Assembly (NCBI RefSeq): GCF_003851125.1
Contig: NZ_BGOW01000001.1
Span: forward strand, 124,001 to 188,000
Length of the DNA: 64,000 nt
Origin: Sulfuriferula multivorans
Lineage (GTDB): Bacteria; Pseudomonadota; Gammaproteobacteria; Burkholderiales; Sulfuriferulaceae
Direction of reading: 5' to 3'
Below, piece after piece: positions 24,686-34,280 of the stretch. Position numbers and translations under genes: made by a program. The notes under the pieces were generated by a model, which saw nothing but the letters and a program-made list of their open reading frames with translations, ran no database searches and was not told the origin of the DNA. Position 1 is the first letter of the stretch. Every line of letters starts with the position of its first letter.

Positions 24686-27600
24686 ATGCTGACTCCCATC
24701 GTTGACTTTGCCATCCGCTTTCGCGGCGTTGTCATCGCCCTGGCAATGCTGCTGGCGGGGTACGGCCTGTTCGCCCTCAGCCATGCGCGGCTGGATGTAT
24801 TCCCGGAATTCGCGCCGCCCCAGGTGCAGGTGCAGACCGAAGCGCCGGGCTTGTCGTCCGAGCAGGTGGAAGTGCTGGTCACCCAGCCGCTGGAGAACCG
24901 CCTGGCCGGCCTGACCGGGATCAAGACCATGCGCTCCAAGTCGTTTCAGGGGCTGTCCATGATCACCCTGACTTTCGTATCGGGTACCGACATCTATCGG
25001 GCCCGGCAGGTCGTGGCAGAACAAATGGGCGGGGCTGCCGCTACCCTTCCGCAAGGCGTCAAAACACCGGCTTTGCTGCCGCTGGCTTCATCCACCAGCG
25101 TGGTGCTGAGCCTCGGTCTGACCTCGAAGTCGCGCTCGCTGATGGAACTGCGCACCCTTGCCGACTGGAGCGTTAAACCGCAGCTGCTTTCCGTGCACGG
25201 GGTGGCGGGCATTTCCGTATTTGGCGGCGAGGTGAAGCAGTTGCAGATCCAGATCGCCCCCGAAAAGCTGGTGCGCTACGGCCTGTCTTTCCAGGACGTG
25301 GTCAATGCGGCAAAACGGGCAACCGCAGTGCGCGGCGCCGGCATCATCGAAAACAACAACCAGCGCATCACGCTGGAAACCACCGGGCAGCCCATCTCCG
25401 CCGCAGCGTTGGGAGCGGTGGTGCTGCGCAATCAGGGCGGCGCCACCCTGCACCTGGCAGATGTCGCGAATGTGACGGTGGCGCCCGCCCCCGCAGTCGG
25501 TGCGGCTTCGATCGAGGGGCAGCCGGGCGTGATGCTGGTGGTCGAGGAACAGTACGGCGCGAATACCCTGGCCGTGACCCGCGCCCTGGAACAGCGCCTC
25601 GCGCAGCTCAAACCCGCCCTCACTGCCGAAGGCGTGACGCTGAATCCCGACCTGTTCCGTCCGGCCAACTTCATTGAAACCGCGATCAGCCACCTGCGCA
25701 CCGCGCTGCTGATCGGCGCTGCGCTGGTGCTGATCGTGCTGTTCCTGTTCCTGTTCAACGCGCGCGCCGCGGTCATTTCTGCCACCGCGATTCCGCTTTC
25801 CCTGCTGACTGCGGTGATCGTGCTGAATCACTTCGGCATCGGCCTCAATACCATGACGCTGGGCGGACTCGCCATCGCCATCGGCGAGGTGGTGGACGAC
25901 GCCATTGTCGATGTGGAAAACATTTTCCGACGCCTGCGCGAAAATCGCCTGCTGGCTGCACCGCTGAATGCGGCGCAAGTGGTATTGAACGCATCGCTCG
26001 AAGTACGCGGCGCAGTGATCTACGCCACCTTCATCGTGGCGCTGGTGTTCGTGCCGGTGCTGACACTGTCCGGCGTCGCCGGCAGCCTGTTCGGCCCGCT
26101 GGCAATCGCCTATATTGCGGCCATCATGGCTTCGCTGGTGGTGGCGCTGACGCTTACCCCGGCGCTGGCCTATGCGTTGCTGGCAAGCCGTGCCGCTGAA
26201 GCAAAAGAGCCGCCGCTGGGTAAATGGCTCAAGGTGCGCTACACCCGTCTGCTCGCCGGCATCGATCAGCGCGCGGGCGCGGTGATTCTGGTCGTGGTGT
26301 TGCTGTGCGGCGCGGCATTTGCGGTGCTGCCGTTCCTGCAGGGCAGCTTCCTGCCCACGCTGCGCGAGGGACATTTCATCGTCCACATGAAAATGGCACC
26401 GGGCACGTCGCTGGCCCAGTCGCTTGCGCTGGGGCAGCGTGTGAGTACGACGCTTAGCCGGATTCCGGGAATACGTTCGGTGGCCCAGCGCGCGGGACGG
26501 GCCACCCAGGTGTCGGATCCGGCAGGCGCATTTTCGAGCGAGTTCGAGGTGGACCTGACGCCGCTCTCCGGCCCCGGACAACAGCGCGTATTGAATGCCA
26601 TCCGCAGCACCGTTGCGCCGTTCGTGGGAGCGAGTTTCTCGGTCAACACCTTCCTGACCGAGCGCATCCACGAAACGATTTCAGGCTATACCGCGCCGCT
26701 GGTCGTGGATATCTACGGCAACGACCTCGACGTGCTCGACCGCAAGGCCGAACAAGTCGCCGCCGCGATCCGCAGCGTGCCGGGCGCCGGCGCGGTGCAG
26801 GTACAGGCGCCCACCGGCAGTCCGCAACTGGTCATCCAGCTGCGCGACAGCGCCCTGTCGCGGCTCGGCATCGCCCCGGTCGACGCGCTGAGTGCGATTC
26901 AAACCGCCTACGCCGGTACCCAAGTCGGCGAGGTGTACGAAGGGAGTCGCGTATTCGACGTGACGGTGGTGCTGGCGCCACCGCTGCGCCAAAGCCCGGC
27001 GCAAGTGGGCGAACTGCCGTTGAAGACCCCGGACGGCCGCATGGTGCTGCTCAAGGACATTGCCGATATTCACCAGACCGATGGGCGTTATCTGATCCTA
27101 CACGACGACGCGCAACGCCTGCAGGTAGTGACCGCAGACGTCAAGGGACGTGCGCTGTCGAGTTTTGTCACGGCGGTAAAAAAACAGATCGCGGCCCAGG
27201 TCACGCTGCCGCGCGGCACTTACCTGGTCTACGCCGGCGATGCGCCGGAGCAGGCGCGCGCGCAACAGGATCTGCTGTTGCATTCGGCACTGGCTGCGGC
27301 GGGCGTAGCGCTGCTGCTGTATATGGCGCTGGGCGGCGTGCGGTCGACCATTCTGGTGTTCGCCAACCTGCCGTTCGCGCTGGCCGGCGGCGTGGTGATG
27401 GTGCTCGTCACCGGCGGGGTATTGTCGATCGGCTCGCTGGTGGGTTTCGTCACGCTGTTCGGCATTACCCTGCGCAACGCCATCATGCTGATCTCGCACT
27501 ATCGCCATCTGGTCGAGGTGGAAGGCGTGGCATGGGGCAAGGATGCAGCGATACGCGGCGCAGCAGAACGCCTGTCGCCTATCCTGATGACGGCGCTGGT

Positions 27601-27787
27601 CACCGCGCTGGGGCTGCTGCCGCTGGCTCTGACCAGCGGTGCGCCCGGCAACGAGATCGAAGGCCCGATGGCGGCCGTCATCCTGGGCGGGCTGATCACT
27701 TCCACGCTGCTCAACCTGCTGATATTGCCGACGCTCGCGCTGCGCTATGGGCGGTTTGAGCGGCGCAACCCGGACAGCACCGCATGA
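24686..27787 (+). CDS. RND efflux pump, heavy-metal efflux (CusA/CzcA) type
   Basis: A 1033-residue inner membrane pump with 12 helices and two large periplasmic loops. The TM4 segment GLAIAIGEVVDDAIVDVENI carries the paired Asp of the HME class; FPEFAPPQVQVQTEAPGLS and SSEQVEVLVTQPLENRLAGL are typical of CusA/CzcA N termini. It exports metal ions or other cations by proton antiport with the two genes upstream; the exact substrate cannot be assigned. A dispersed repeat splits it from the adaptor gene, so expression may be partly separate. Confidence 0.9.
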   Translation: MLTPIVDFAIRFRGVVIALAMLLAGYGLFALSHARLDVFPEFAPPQVQVQTEAPGLSSEQVEVLVTQPLENRLAGLTGIKTMRSKSFQGLSMITLTFVSGTDIYRARQVVAEQMGGAAATLPQGVKTPALLPLASSTSVVLSLGLTSKSRSLMELRTLADWSVKPQLLSVHGVAGISVFGGEVKQLQIQIAPEKLVRYGLSFQDVVNAAKRATAVRGAGIIENNNQRITLETTGQPISAAALGAVVLRNQGGATLHLADVANVTVAPAPAVGAASIEGQPGVMLVVEEQYGANTLAVTRALEQRLAQLKPALTAEGVTLNPDLFRPANFIETAISHLRTALLIGAALVLIVLFLFLFNARAAVISATAIPLSLLTAVIVLNHFGIGLNTMTLGGLAIAIGEVVDDAIVDVENIFRRLRENRLLAAPLNAAQVVLNASLEVRGAVIYATFIVALVFVPVLTLSGVAGSLFGPLAIAYIAAIMASLVVALTLTPALAYALLASRAAEAKEPPLGKWLKVRYTRLLAGIDQRAGAVILVVVLLCGAAFAVLPFLQGSFLPTLREGHFIVHMKMAPGTSLAQSLALGQRVSTTLSRIPGIRSVAQRAGRATQVSDPAGAFSSEFEVDLTPLSGPGQQRVLNAIRSTVAPFVGASFSVNTFLTERIHETISGYTAPLVVDIYGNDLDVLDRKAEQVAAAIRSVPGAGAVQVQAPTGSPQLVIQLRDSALSRLGIAPVDALSAIQTAYAGTQVGEVYEGSRVFDVTVVLAPPLRQSPAQVGELPLKTPDGRMVLLKDIADIHQTDGRYLILHDDAQRLQVVTADVKGRALSSFVTAVKKQIAAQVTLPRGTYLVYAGDAPEQARAQQDLLLHSALAAAGVALLLYMALGGVRSTILVFANLPFALAGGVVMVLVTGGVLSIGSLVGFVTLFGITLRNAIMLISHYRHLVEVEGVAWGKDAAIRGAAERLSPILMTALVTALGLLPLALTSGAPGNEIEGPMAAVILGGLITSTLLNLLILPTLALRYGRFERRNPDSTA

Positions 27788-27812
27788 AACCCGACGGTGA
27801 CCGAAGACAGCC

Positions 27813-29129
27813 ATGACACGGCATAAGCCAGCGCACGACATTGTGATTGTGGGCGGTGGCGCGGGCGGGCTGGAGCTCGCCACGCGCCTGGGCAACACAC
27901 TGGGACGCGGCACCCGCGCCAAGGTCACCCTGATCGACGCTTCGGCTTCGCACGTATGGAAGCCGCTGTTGCACGAAGTGGCCGCAGGCAGTCTGGATTC
28001 CTATGCGGAACGGCTGGAGTATCTGGCACAGGCGCACTGGCATCATTTCCGCTTTTGTTTCGGACGCATGGACGGCCTGGATCGCGCCCGGCAACGCGTA
28101 TGGATTGCACCCGCCACGGATCAGAACGGACACGAAATCATGCCGCGCCGCAGCCTTCATTACGACACGCTGGTGATTGCGGTGGGTTCGATCGGTAATG
28201 ATTTTGGCATACCCGGCGTGGCCGAACATTGCATCATGCTCGACACCCCGGAACAGGCGCGTCAATTCCATCGCCGCCATATCGACGCCTGTCTGCGCGC
28301 GCAAACCCAGACCGGGCCGGTCGCACCCGGGCAGATCACGGTCGGCATCGTCGGCACCGGTGCCACCGGGGTGGAACTGGCCGCCGAACTGCACGACACG
28401 ACGCGCGAACTGTCGTCCTACGGGCTCGAACATATCGACCCCGACAAAAGCTTGCGGCTGGTGCTGGTGGGGGCGGCCGAGCGAGTGCTGCCCGGATTGC
28501 CGGTGCGCCTGTCCGATGCGGTCGCCGCTCAATTGCACAGCATGGGTATCGAGATGCATAACGGCGAACACGTGGTGGAAGTGCGCCCGGACGGCATGCT
28601 CACGCATACCGGTAAATTCATCCACGCCAGCATGATGGTGTGGGCGGCAGGCATCAAGGCGCCGGATGTTCTGACCACACTGGGCTTGCCCACCAATCAC
28701 GCGCAGCAATTGATCGTGCGCCCGACCTTGCAGACCGCGGATGACGCGATTTTTGCTTTTGGCGATTGCGCCGCGTGTCCGCTGCCCGGCGGCAAGGGCA
28801 TCGTCCCTGCACGCGCGCAGGCCGCGCATCAGCAGGCCAGCCTGCTGGTGAAATCGATACGCTGCCGACTCAACCACAAACCGTTGCCGCAGTATGTGTA
28901 TCGCGATTACGGCTCGCTGGTTGCGCTCGGACAACACAGCACGGTAGGCAATCTGATGGACAGGTGGTCCGGCAATGGCCTGCGGGTAGAAGGGCTGTGG
29001 GCGCGGCTGATGTACAGGTCGCTGCATACCCTGCACCTGCTTGCGCTGAACGGCTACGTCAGGACCGCGCTGTTGCTTCTCGCCAATCTCATCAATACGC
29101 CCAACAAGCCCACCATCAAGCTGCACTGA
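27813..29129 (+). CDS. ndh: Type II NADH:quinone oxidoreductase (NDH-2)
   Basis: A 438-residue FAD protein with two Rossmann motifs: IVIVGGGAGGLELATRLG (FAD, ~10-27) and VGIVGTGATGVELAAELHD (NAD, ~180-198). FAFGDCAACP marks the second FAD contact, and the C terminus is amphipathic for peripheral membrane binding (YRSLHTLHLLALNGYVRTAL). It feeds electrons from NADH to quinone without proton pumping. It begins 25 bases after the RND pump and lies upstream of the bo3 oxidase genes, its likely electron sink. Confidence 0.9.
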   Translation: MTRHKPAHDIVIVGGGAGGLELATRLGNTLGRGTRAKVTLIDASASHVWKPLLHEVAAGSLDSYAERLEYLAQAHWHHFRFCFGRMDGLDRARQRVWIAPATDQNGHEIMPRRSLHYDTLVIAVGSIGNDFGIPGVAEHCIMLDTPEQARQFHRRHIDACLRAQTQTGPVAPGQITVGIVGTGATGVELAAELHDTTRELSSYGLEHIDPDKSLRLVLVGAAERVLPGLPVRLSDAVAAQLHSMGIEMHNGEHVVEVRPDGMLTHTGKFIHASMMVWAAGIKAPDVLTTLGLPTNHAQQLIVRPTLQTADDAIFAFGDCAACPLPGGKGIVPARAQAAHQQASLLVKSIRCRLNHKPLPQYVYRDYGSLVALGQHSTVGNLMDRWSGNGLRVEGLWARLMYRSLHTLHLLALNGYVRTALLLLANLINTPNKPTIKLH

Positions 29130-29147
29130 TCAAAAAACGGCGATTTA

Positions 29148-29274
29148 TCCACGAAATACACGAAAATCACGAAATATCCGAATCAATAACAAGTGCAGAT
29201 CATCACCCAAAGGGTGAATGACTTACTCAATGTCATGCATTGATTTGTTTCGTGTCTTTCGTGTCTTTCGTGGA
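29148..29274. repeat. ACGAAA-type inverted-arm repeat, copy 1
   Basis: Left arm TCCACGAAATACACGAAAA and right arm TTTCGTGTCTTTCGTGGA are inverted repeats. The centre has the hairpin TCACCC-AAA-GGGTGA. The right half (ATCATCACC ... GTGAATGAC ... TCAATG ... GCATTG) matches the element at 35338-35507. No coding frame. Confidence 0.75.
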
Positions 29275-29344
29275 CCAACTGCTTTTTCCAGGTTGAACGT
29301 CTCGTCATCCCGCGTGGGCGTGTCGCGCCTGCCTCTGCGACACT

Positions 29345-29389
29345 GGTTGAGATGCCCCAATGACCCTTCTGGTCCGGGGCTTATACCCC
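29345..29389. promoter_or_regulatory. GGGG-N6-CCCC activator site (with a half site) upstream of cyoABCD
   Basis: Full site GGGG-CTTATA-CCCC at 29376-29389, and a half site GGTT-GAGATG-CCCC at 29345-29358, 31 bases upstream (three turns). The full site ends 54 bases before the -24 element at 29444. Together with copy 1 of the ACGAAA repeat this explains most of the 434-base gap 29130-29563. Confidence 0.7.
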
Positions 29390-29443
29390 GAAGTTTCCCG
29401 CACCAACAAAACCGATCACAAAAAATTCAAGGCCTTATTGGGC

Positions 29444-29458
29444 TGGCACAGTCGATGC
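29444..29458 (+). promoter_or_regulatory. sigma-54 promoter of cyoABCD
   Basis: TGGCACA-GTCG-ATGC, with GG and GC exactly ten bases apart. It gives a leader of about 95 bases before the cyoA ATG at 29564. Confidence 0.7.
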
Positions 29459-29563
29459 ATAGGGAAAATCGGAGAGGTGTTGTCCGCAGCCATCAAGCCT
29501 GACCGGATAAACCTGAATCTGCCGCGCCGTGTTCAAGCCGGCAGTTCCCATTCAAATGCGGAT

Positions 29564-30481
29564 ATGAGGTATTTTGTGCCAGGAAAAAAGCACCTCAGGC
29601 TACTCGGTTACTGCTCGCTCATCCCATTGCTGTTTCTGGGCGGTTGTAGCGTATCCGGTTTCCCGCTGCTCGACCCGCAGGGGCCGATCGGTCACAGCGA
29701 ACTCAATCTGATCGTAACCGCCTTTCTCATCATGCTGATCCCGGTGCTGCCGGTGATAGGCATGACCTTCTGGTTTGCCTGGCGTTATCGCGCCTCGCGC
29801 CGGGAAACTGCGCCCCAGCCCGGTTGGTCCGAACATACAATCGAGCTGGTGGTATGGACGGTGCCGACCATCATCGTGATTGCGCTGGGCGTGCTGACCT
29901 GGGTCACCACGCACCGGCTCGACCCCTACAAATCCATCGCTTCATCCGCAAAACCGATCCAGATCGAGGCGATTGCGTTGAACTGGAAATGGCTGTTCAT
30001 TTACCCGGACGAGCATATCGCAACGGTCAACCAGCTGGTCATTCCCGTCAACGCACCGGTGAGTTTCCGGCTCACCTCCGATACAGTGATGGCCTCGCTG
30101 TTCATCCCGCGTCTGGGCAGTCAGGTCTACGCGATGGCGGGCATGCAAACCCGTCTGCATCTGCTGGCAAGCCAGCCGGGCAACTACCGCGGCATGAACT
30201 CGCAATTCAGCGGTGCCGGTTTTCCGGGCATGCACTTCAGGGTCATTGCAACTTCACAGGGCGATTACCAGGCCTGGCTCAAACAGGTCAGGCAAACCGG
30301 TAGCGCACTGAACCTGGCACGCTTCAAGCAATTGGCGCAACCCAGCGCCCATTCGCCGGTGAGTTATTTCGCATCGGTCCAGCCCCCTGATCTGTTCGAC
30401 CAGGTTATGCGCACATTCAAGCCGATGCAGCCAGGCGCGATGGCGCCCATGCAGCCGGCGTCAAGCCATCAGGAGACATAA
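29564..30481 (+). CDS. cyoA: CyoA, cytochrome bo3 ubiquinol oxidase subunit II
   Basis: A 305-residue subunit with a lipoprotein signal (LIPLLFLGG|CSVSGFPLLDPQG), two membrane helices (~45-67, ~88-110) and a periplasmic cupredoxin domain without CuA ligands (IEAIALNWKWLFIYPDEHIA), which marks a quinol rather than cytochrome c oxidase. The start at 29564 is chosen because it lies downstream of the predicted promoter and gives a proper lipoprotein signal; the open frame reaches back to 29360. First gene of cyoABCD; cyoB follows after three bases. Confidence 0.93.
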   Translation: MRYFVPGKKHLRLLGYCSLIPLLFLGGCSVSGFPLLDPQGPIGHSELNLIVTAFLIMLIPVLPVIGMTFWFAWRYRASRRETAPQPGWSEHTIELVVWTVPTIIVIALGVLTWVTTHRLDPYKSIASSAKPIQIEAIALNWKWLFIYPDEHIATVNQLVIPVNAPVSFRLTSDTVMASLFIPRLGSQVYAMAGMQTRLHLLASQPGNYRGMNSQFSGAGFPGMHFRVIATSQGDYQAWLKQVRQTGSALNLARFKQLAQPSAHSPVSYFASVQPPDLFDQVMRTFKPMQPGAMAPMQPASSHQET

Positions 30482-30484
30482 GGC

Positions 30485-32485
30485 ATGTTCGGAAAACTGT
30501 CACTGTCAGCGATCCCCTTTCATGTACCCATCATCATGGGATCGGTCAGCGTGGTATTGCTGGGCGCGGCGCTGATCCTGGCGCTCATCACCTATTACCG
30601 CAAGTGGGGCTACTTGTGGCATGAATGGCTGACCAGCGTCGATCATAAAAGAATCGGCGTCATGTACATCATTCTGGCGCTCGTCATGCTGCTGCGCGGC
30701 TTCTCTGACGCCATCCTGATGCGCTCGCAGCAGGCCGTCGCACTGGGCTCCGATCACGGCTTCCTGCCGCCCGGCCACTACGACCAGATTTTCAGCGCGC
30801 ACGGCACCATCATGATTTTTTTCATGGCCATGCCGTTCCTGGTCGGCCTGATGAATGTGGTCGTGCCGTTGCAGATCGGCGCGCGCGACGTCGCCTTCCC
30901 GTTCATGAATGCAGTCAGCCTGTGGCTCACGGTATTCAGCGCCGGGCTGGTCATGCTCTCGCTCGGCGTGGGCAATTTCTCCCACGCCGGATGGACCGGC
31001 TACCCGCCCCTCAGCGGCCTGCATTACAGTCCGGGCACCGGTGTCGATTACTGGATCTGGAGCATCCAGTTGAGCGGGCTGGGGTCGCTGATGACAGGCA
31101 TCAATTTCCTGGTGACCATACTCAAAATGCGCGCTCCCGGCATGACGCTGATGCGCATGCCGATCTTCACCTGGACCGCATTGTGCACCAACGTGCTGAT
31201 GATTCTCGCCTTCCCGGTATTGACCGTGACGCTGGCGTTGCTGGCGCTGGATCGTTACCTGGGCATGCATTTTTTTACCAACGCTCTCGGCGGCAACATG
31301 ATGATGTACCTCAATCTGTTCTGGATCTGGGGGCATCCGGAAGTCTACATCCTGGTGCTGCCCGCGTTCGGCGTGTTTTCCGAAGTGGTGGCCACACTGT
31401 GCGGCAAGCGGCTATTCGGCTACACCTCGATGATCTGGGCGACCATCGCCATCACCGTGCTGTCCTTCACGGTGTGGCTGCACCATTTTTTCACCATGGG
31501 ATCGAGCGCAGACGTGAATGCCTTCTTCGGCATCATGACCATGATTATCGCGGTACCTACCGGGGTCAAGGTGTTCAACTGGCTGTTCACCATGTATCAG
31601 GGGCGGGTGCGTTTCGACACGCCGATGCTGTGGACGCTGGCCTTCATGGTGACGTTCGTGCTGGGCGGCATGACCGGCGTGATGCTGGCGATTCCGGGTG
31701 CCGATTACGTGCTGCATAACACCGAGTTCCTGGTCGCCCACTTTCACAACATGCTGATTCCCGGTGCTCTGTTCGGCTACTTTGCCGGCTATGCCTTCTG
31801 GTTTCCCAAGGTGTTCGGTTTTGCGCTGAACGAGAAATGGGGCAAGCGTGCATTCTGGATGTGGGCGAGCGGCTTTTACCTCGCCTTCATGCCGCTCTAC
31901 GTGCTCGGTTTTCTGGGCATGCCGCGTCGTCTGGAGTACTACACCAACCCTGCCTGGCATCCCTGGCTGGAAATTGCCGCCGTGGGTGCTGCCTTCATCC
32001 TGATCGGCATCGTGTTTCAGGTCATCCAGCTGGTGGTGAGCATCCGGGCGCGCGAAACAACCCGCGACCTGAGCGGCGATTACTGGCGCGACGGTCGCAC
32101 CCTGGAATGGTCAACTGCCTCGCCGCCGCCGCTCTACAATTTCGCGCAACACCCTGTTGTGCAGTCGCGCGATGCATTCATGGCGATGAAGCAAGCCGGC
32201 AGCACCGATCAACGCCCGGACACGTATCACGCCATTCTGATGCCGAAGAACACGCCTGCCGGTTTCATTGTCGGCGTGCTGGCGTTCTTTACCGGCTTTG
32301 GCTTGATATGGCATATCTGGTGGCTGGCCGCAGGCGCGGCGCTGGGCATCCTCGCCACACTCATTTTCCGGATGATGCAGGACGAGGTGGAGTATTTGAT
32401 TCCCGCAGAGGAAGTGCAGCGGATTGAAGCCGCGCGCATATTCCGGCATGCAGACGCCGATTCGTATCAGCAGGTGCCAGCATGA
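30485..32485 (+). CDS. cyoB: CyoB, cytochrome bo3 ubiquinol oxidase subunit I
   Basis: A 666-residue haem-copper oxidase, full length. Quinone-site residues are in [14 protein letters not shown] (Arg and Asp as in E. coli Arg71/Asp75). The D-channel Asp is in [11 protein letters not shown]. CuB ligand and cross-linked Tyr are in [13 protein letters not shown], the two further CuB His in LHHFF, and haem His in [13 protein letters not shown]. It reduces oxygen to water and pumps protons. Overlaps cyoC by four bases. Confidence 0.97.
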   Translation: MFGKLSLSAIPFHVPIIMGSVSVVLLGAALILALITYYRKWGYLWHEWLTSVDHKRIGVMYIILALVMLLRGFSDAILMRSQQAVALGSDHGFLPPGHYDQIFSAHGTIMIFFMAMPFLVGLMNVVVPLQIGARDVAFPFMNAVSLWLTVFSAGLVMLSLGVGNFSHAGWTGYPPLSGLHYSPGTGVDYWIWSIQLSGLGSLMTGINFLVTILKMRAPGMTLMRMPIFTWTALCTNVLMILAFPVLTVTLALLALDRYLGMHFFTNALGGNMMMYLNLFWIWGHPEVYILVLPAFGVFSEVVATLCGKRLFGYTSMIWATIAITVLSFTVWLHHFFTMGSSADVNAFFGIMTMIIAVPTGVKVFNWLFTMYQGRVRFDTPMLWTLAFMVTFVLGGMTGVMLAIPGADYVLHNTEFLVAHFHNMLIPGALFGYFAGYAFWFPKVFGFALNEKWGKRAFWMWASGFYLAFMPLYVLGFLGMPRRLEYYTNPAWHPWLEIAAVGAAFILIGIVFQVIQLVVSIRARETTRDLSGDYWRDGRTLEWSTASPPPLYNFAQHPVVQSRDAFMAMKQAGSTDQRPDTYHAILMPKNTPAGFIVGVLAFFTGFGLIWHIWWLAAGAALGILATLIFRMMQDEVEYLIPAEEVQRIEAARIFRHADADSYQQVPA

Positions 32486-33093
32486 TGTCCGCCGCATTAA
32501 CCCGCGACACCGACCAGACTGCGGCGCACCATGCCCAGGCCGTGAGTAACAGCGTTTTCGGATTCTGGGTGTATGTGATGAGCGACGCCATCCTGTTTGC
32601 CATACTGTTCGCCACCTTTGCCGTGTTGCGCCACAACTACGCGGGCGGCCCCACCGGCGCGACCTTGTTCGACCTGCCCAAGGTGTTCGGCGAAACCCTG
32701 CTCCTGCTTACCAGCAGCGTGACCTATGGCCTGGCGGTGCTGGCGATGAACAGGAAAAACAGAATCCAGGTGCTGGGCTGGCTGTTGATCACCTTCCTGC
32801 TTGGGCTGGGTTTCATCGGCATGGAAGTCAGCGAGTTCCAGCGCATGATCCTGACGGGTGCCGGACCCGATCGAAGCGGTTTTCTGTCCGCATTTTTTAC
32901 CCTGGTCGGCACTCACGGCCTGCACGTCAGCTTCGGCCTGATCGGCATGCTGGTGATGATGGTTCAGGTCATGCACAAGGGATTAACCGTCCCGGTTCAG
33001 TCCAGGCTGATCCGCCTGAGCATGTTCTGGCACTTCCTGGACATCGTGTGGATCGGCGTCTTCAGCGTGGTCTACTTGATGGGAGTGATGTAA
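32482..33093 (+). CDS. cyoC: CyoC, cytochrome bo3 ubiquinol oxidase subunit III
   Basis: A 203-residue subunit with five predicted helices, including [19 protein letters not shown] and [15 protein letters not shown], the conserved pieces of subunit III. Translation is coupled by overlap to cyoB, and cyoD begins directly after the stop. It stabilises subunit I. Confidence 0.95.
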   Translation: MMSAALTRDTDQTAAHHAQAVSNSVFGFWVYVMSDAILFAILFATFAVLRHNYAGGPTGATLFDLPKVFGETLLLLTSSVTYGLAVLAMNRKNRIQVLGWLLITFLLGLGFIGMEVSEFQRMILTGAGPDRSGFLSAFFTLVGTHGLHVSFGLIGMLVMMVQVMHKGLTVPVQSRLIRLSMFWHFLDIVWIGVFSVVYLMGVM

Positions 33094-33426
33094 ATGGCAC
33101 ATGAGTCGATTGATCTGCCCGGTGTCAGCCATGCCCGCTTGCGCACCTATGTCGTGGGTTTTGCGCTGTCCATCGTGCTCACTATCATCCCGTTCGGCTT
33201 GGTCGTATTCGGTCTCGACCGCTTTCCCCACACCGCCATACTGACTGTCATCGCACTCGCAGCCATCGTCCAGATTGTGGTGCAACTCCACTACTTCCTG
33301 CACCTGGATCGCACCTCGGACCAGAGCTGGAACCTGCTCGCCATTGTGTTCACCGTACTCATCATCGCCATCATGCTGCTTGGCACGCTGTGGATCATGT
33401 TCGATCTCCATGCACGCATGATGTAA
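33094..33426 (+). CDS. cyoD: CyoD, cytochrome bo3 ubiquinol oxidase subunit IV
   Basis: A 110-residue protein with three helices; LRTYVVGFALSIVLTIIPFG and VVQLHYFLHLDR are typical of CyoD. It completes the oxidase. cyoE (haem O synthase), often next in the operon, is not present here and must be elsewhere. Confidence 0.93.
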   Translation: MAHESIDLPGVSHARLRTYVVGFALSIVLTIIPFGLVVFGLDRFPHTAILTVIALAAIVQIVVQLHYFLHLDRTSDQSWNLLAIVFTVLIIAIMLLGTLWIMFDLHARMM

Positions 33427-33452
33427 AAGCCGATCGCCCTGAGAGCGTAGTC

Positions 33453-34067
33453 TCAGCGCCGGCTGCGCGACCGTTTCGACATGGCCCAGTAAACGACGGC
33501 AACCAGCAGAACCAGCGCCAACGCGCCCGCCAGCCACAACTCTGCCGTATGAACCCGCAGCAGCCATGCTTCGATCTGCTTGCCGAAATAGTAGACGCCC
33601 GCACTCCATGCGCCGACCCACAGCAGCGCGCCCAGCGCGTTGTAGACTGCGAAGCGTTTCCAGCCCATTCCAACACTGCCCGCAGTGAGGCCGTTGAGTT
33701 GCCGCAGCACCGGGAAGAAACGCGCGACGATGACGACTTCCGGGCCGTAATGCGCGAAGAAGCGCTCCGTCTTGTCCAGCCGCGCGACGCTGATGCCCAC
33801 GCGCGCGCCATGGCGAACCAGCAGCTTGCGACCACCGAAGCGGCCAATGGCATAGCCGGCGTTGTCGCCAAGCGTCGCCGCTGCCCATGCCGTCACAACC
33901 ACGAGCCAGATGTTGAGCTGGCCCTGCACGGCGAGGAAGGACGCGGCGACCAGGAAGGTCTCGCCCGGCAGCGGTAATCCCAACGACTCGGCGAACAGCA
34001 CGCCGAACAGCGCGCCGTAACCGTACTGGATAATATAGGGATGCGCCGTGGCAAGCAGGCTGTTCAT
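33453..34067 (-). CDS. DedA-family membrane protein
   Basis: A 204-residue protein with four to five helices and the DedA core: FGVLFAESLGLPLPGETFLV (re-entrant loop with ExxxxxPxPGE), GDNAGYAIGRFGGRKLLVR and ARFFPVLRQLNGLTAGSVGM. DedA proteins help recycle undecaprenyl phosphate and other lipids and maintain proton-motive-force-linked envelope homeostasis. Convergent with cyoD (26 bases apart). Confidence 0.9.
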   Translation of the reverse strand: MNSLLATAHPYIIQYGYGALFGVLFAESLGLPLPGETFLVAASFLAVQGQLNIWLVVVTAWAAATLGDNAGYAIGRFGGRKLLVRHGARVGISVARLDKTERFFAHYGPEVVIVARFFPVLRQLNGLTAGSVGMGWKRFAVYNALGALLWVGAWSAGVYYFGKQIEAWLLRVHTAELWLAGALALVLLVAVVYWAMSKRSRSRR

Positions 34068-34084
34068 ATTGAGAAAATCAGTCA

Positions 34085-34273
34085 GCCACAGAGAACACAG
34101 AGTTCACTGAGGCAGCGGGGCTCGCCGGGATGGGCGATTCGTCGCCCAACTCGCAAAAATCCCTGGTTGCCGTAAATATTGACTTCCCCCATCAGGTGAC
34201 CCGGAAAAACAGGTGGGAAACGCTTCATCTCTGTGTTCTCCGTGATCTCTGTGGCTTGAATCGCGGGTTTTGT
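34085..34273. repeat. Dispersed inverted-arm repeat, copy 4 (full length)
   Basis: Arms GCCACAGAGAACACAGAG (34085) and a right arm ending CTCTGTGGC (34255). The centre has GGGCGA-TTCG-TCGCCC (34132-34147), a perfect six-pair hairpin with a TTCG loop, then CTCGCAAAA, then a CATCAGGTGA segment and CTTCATCTC. It is nearly identical across its whole length, and for ~16 bases beyond (TTGAATCGCGGGTTTT), to the copy at 53368-53553. Sits between dedA and the first cydB. Confidence 0.85.
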
Positions 34274-34280
34274 TTTAGGT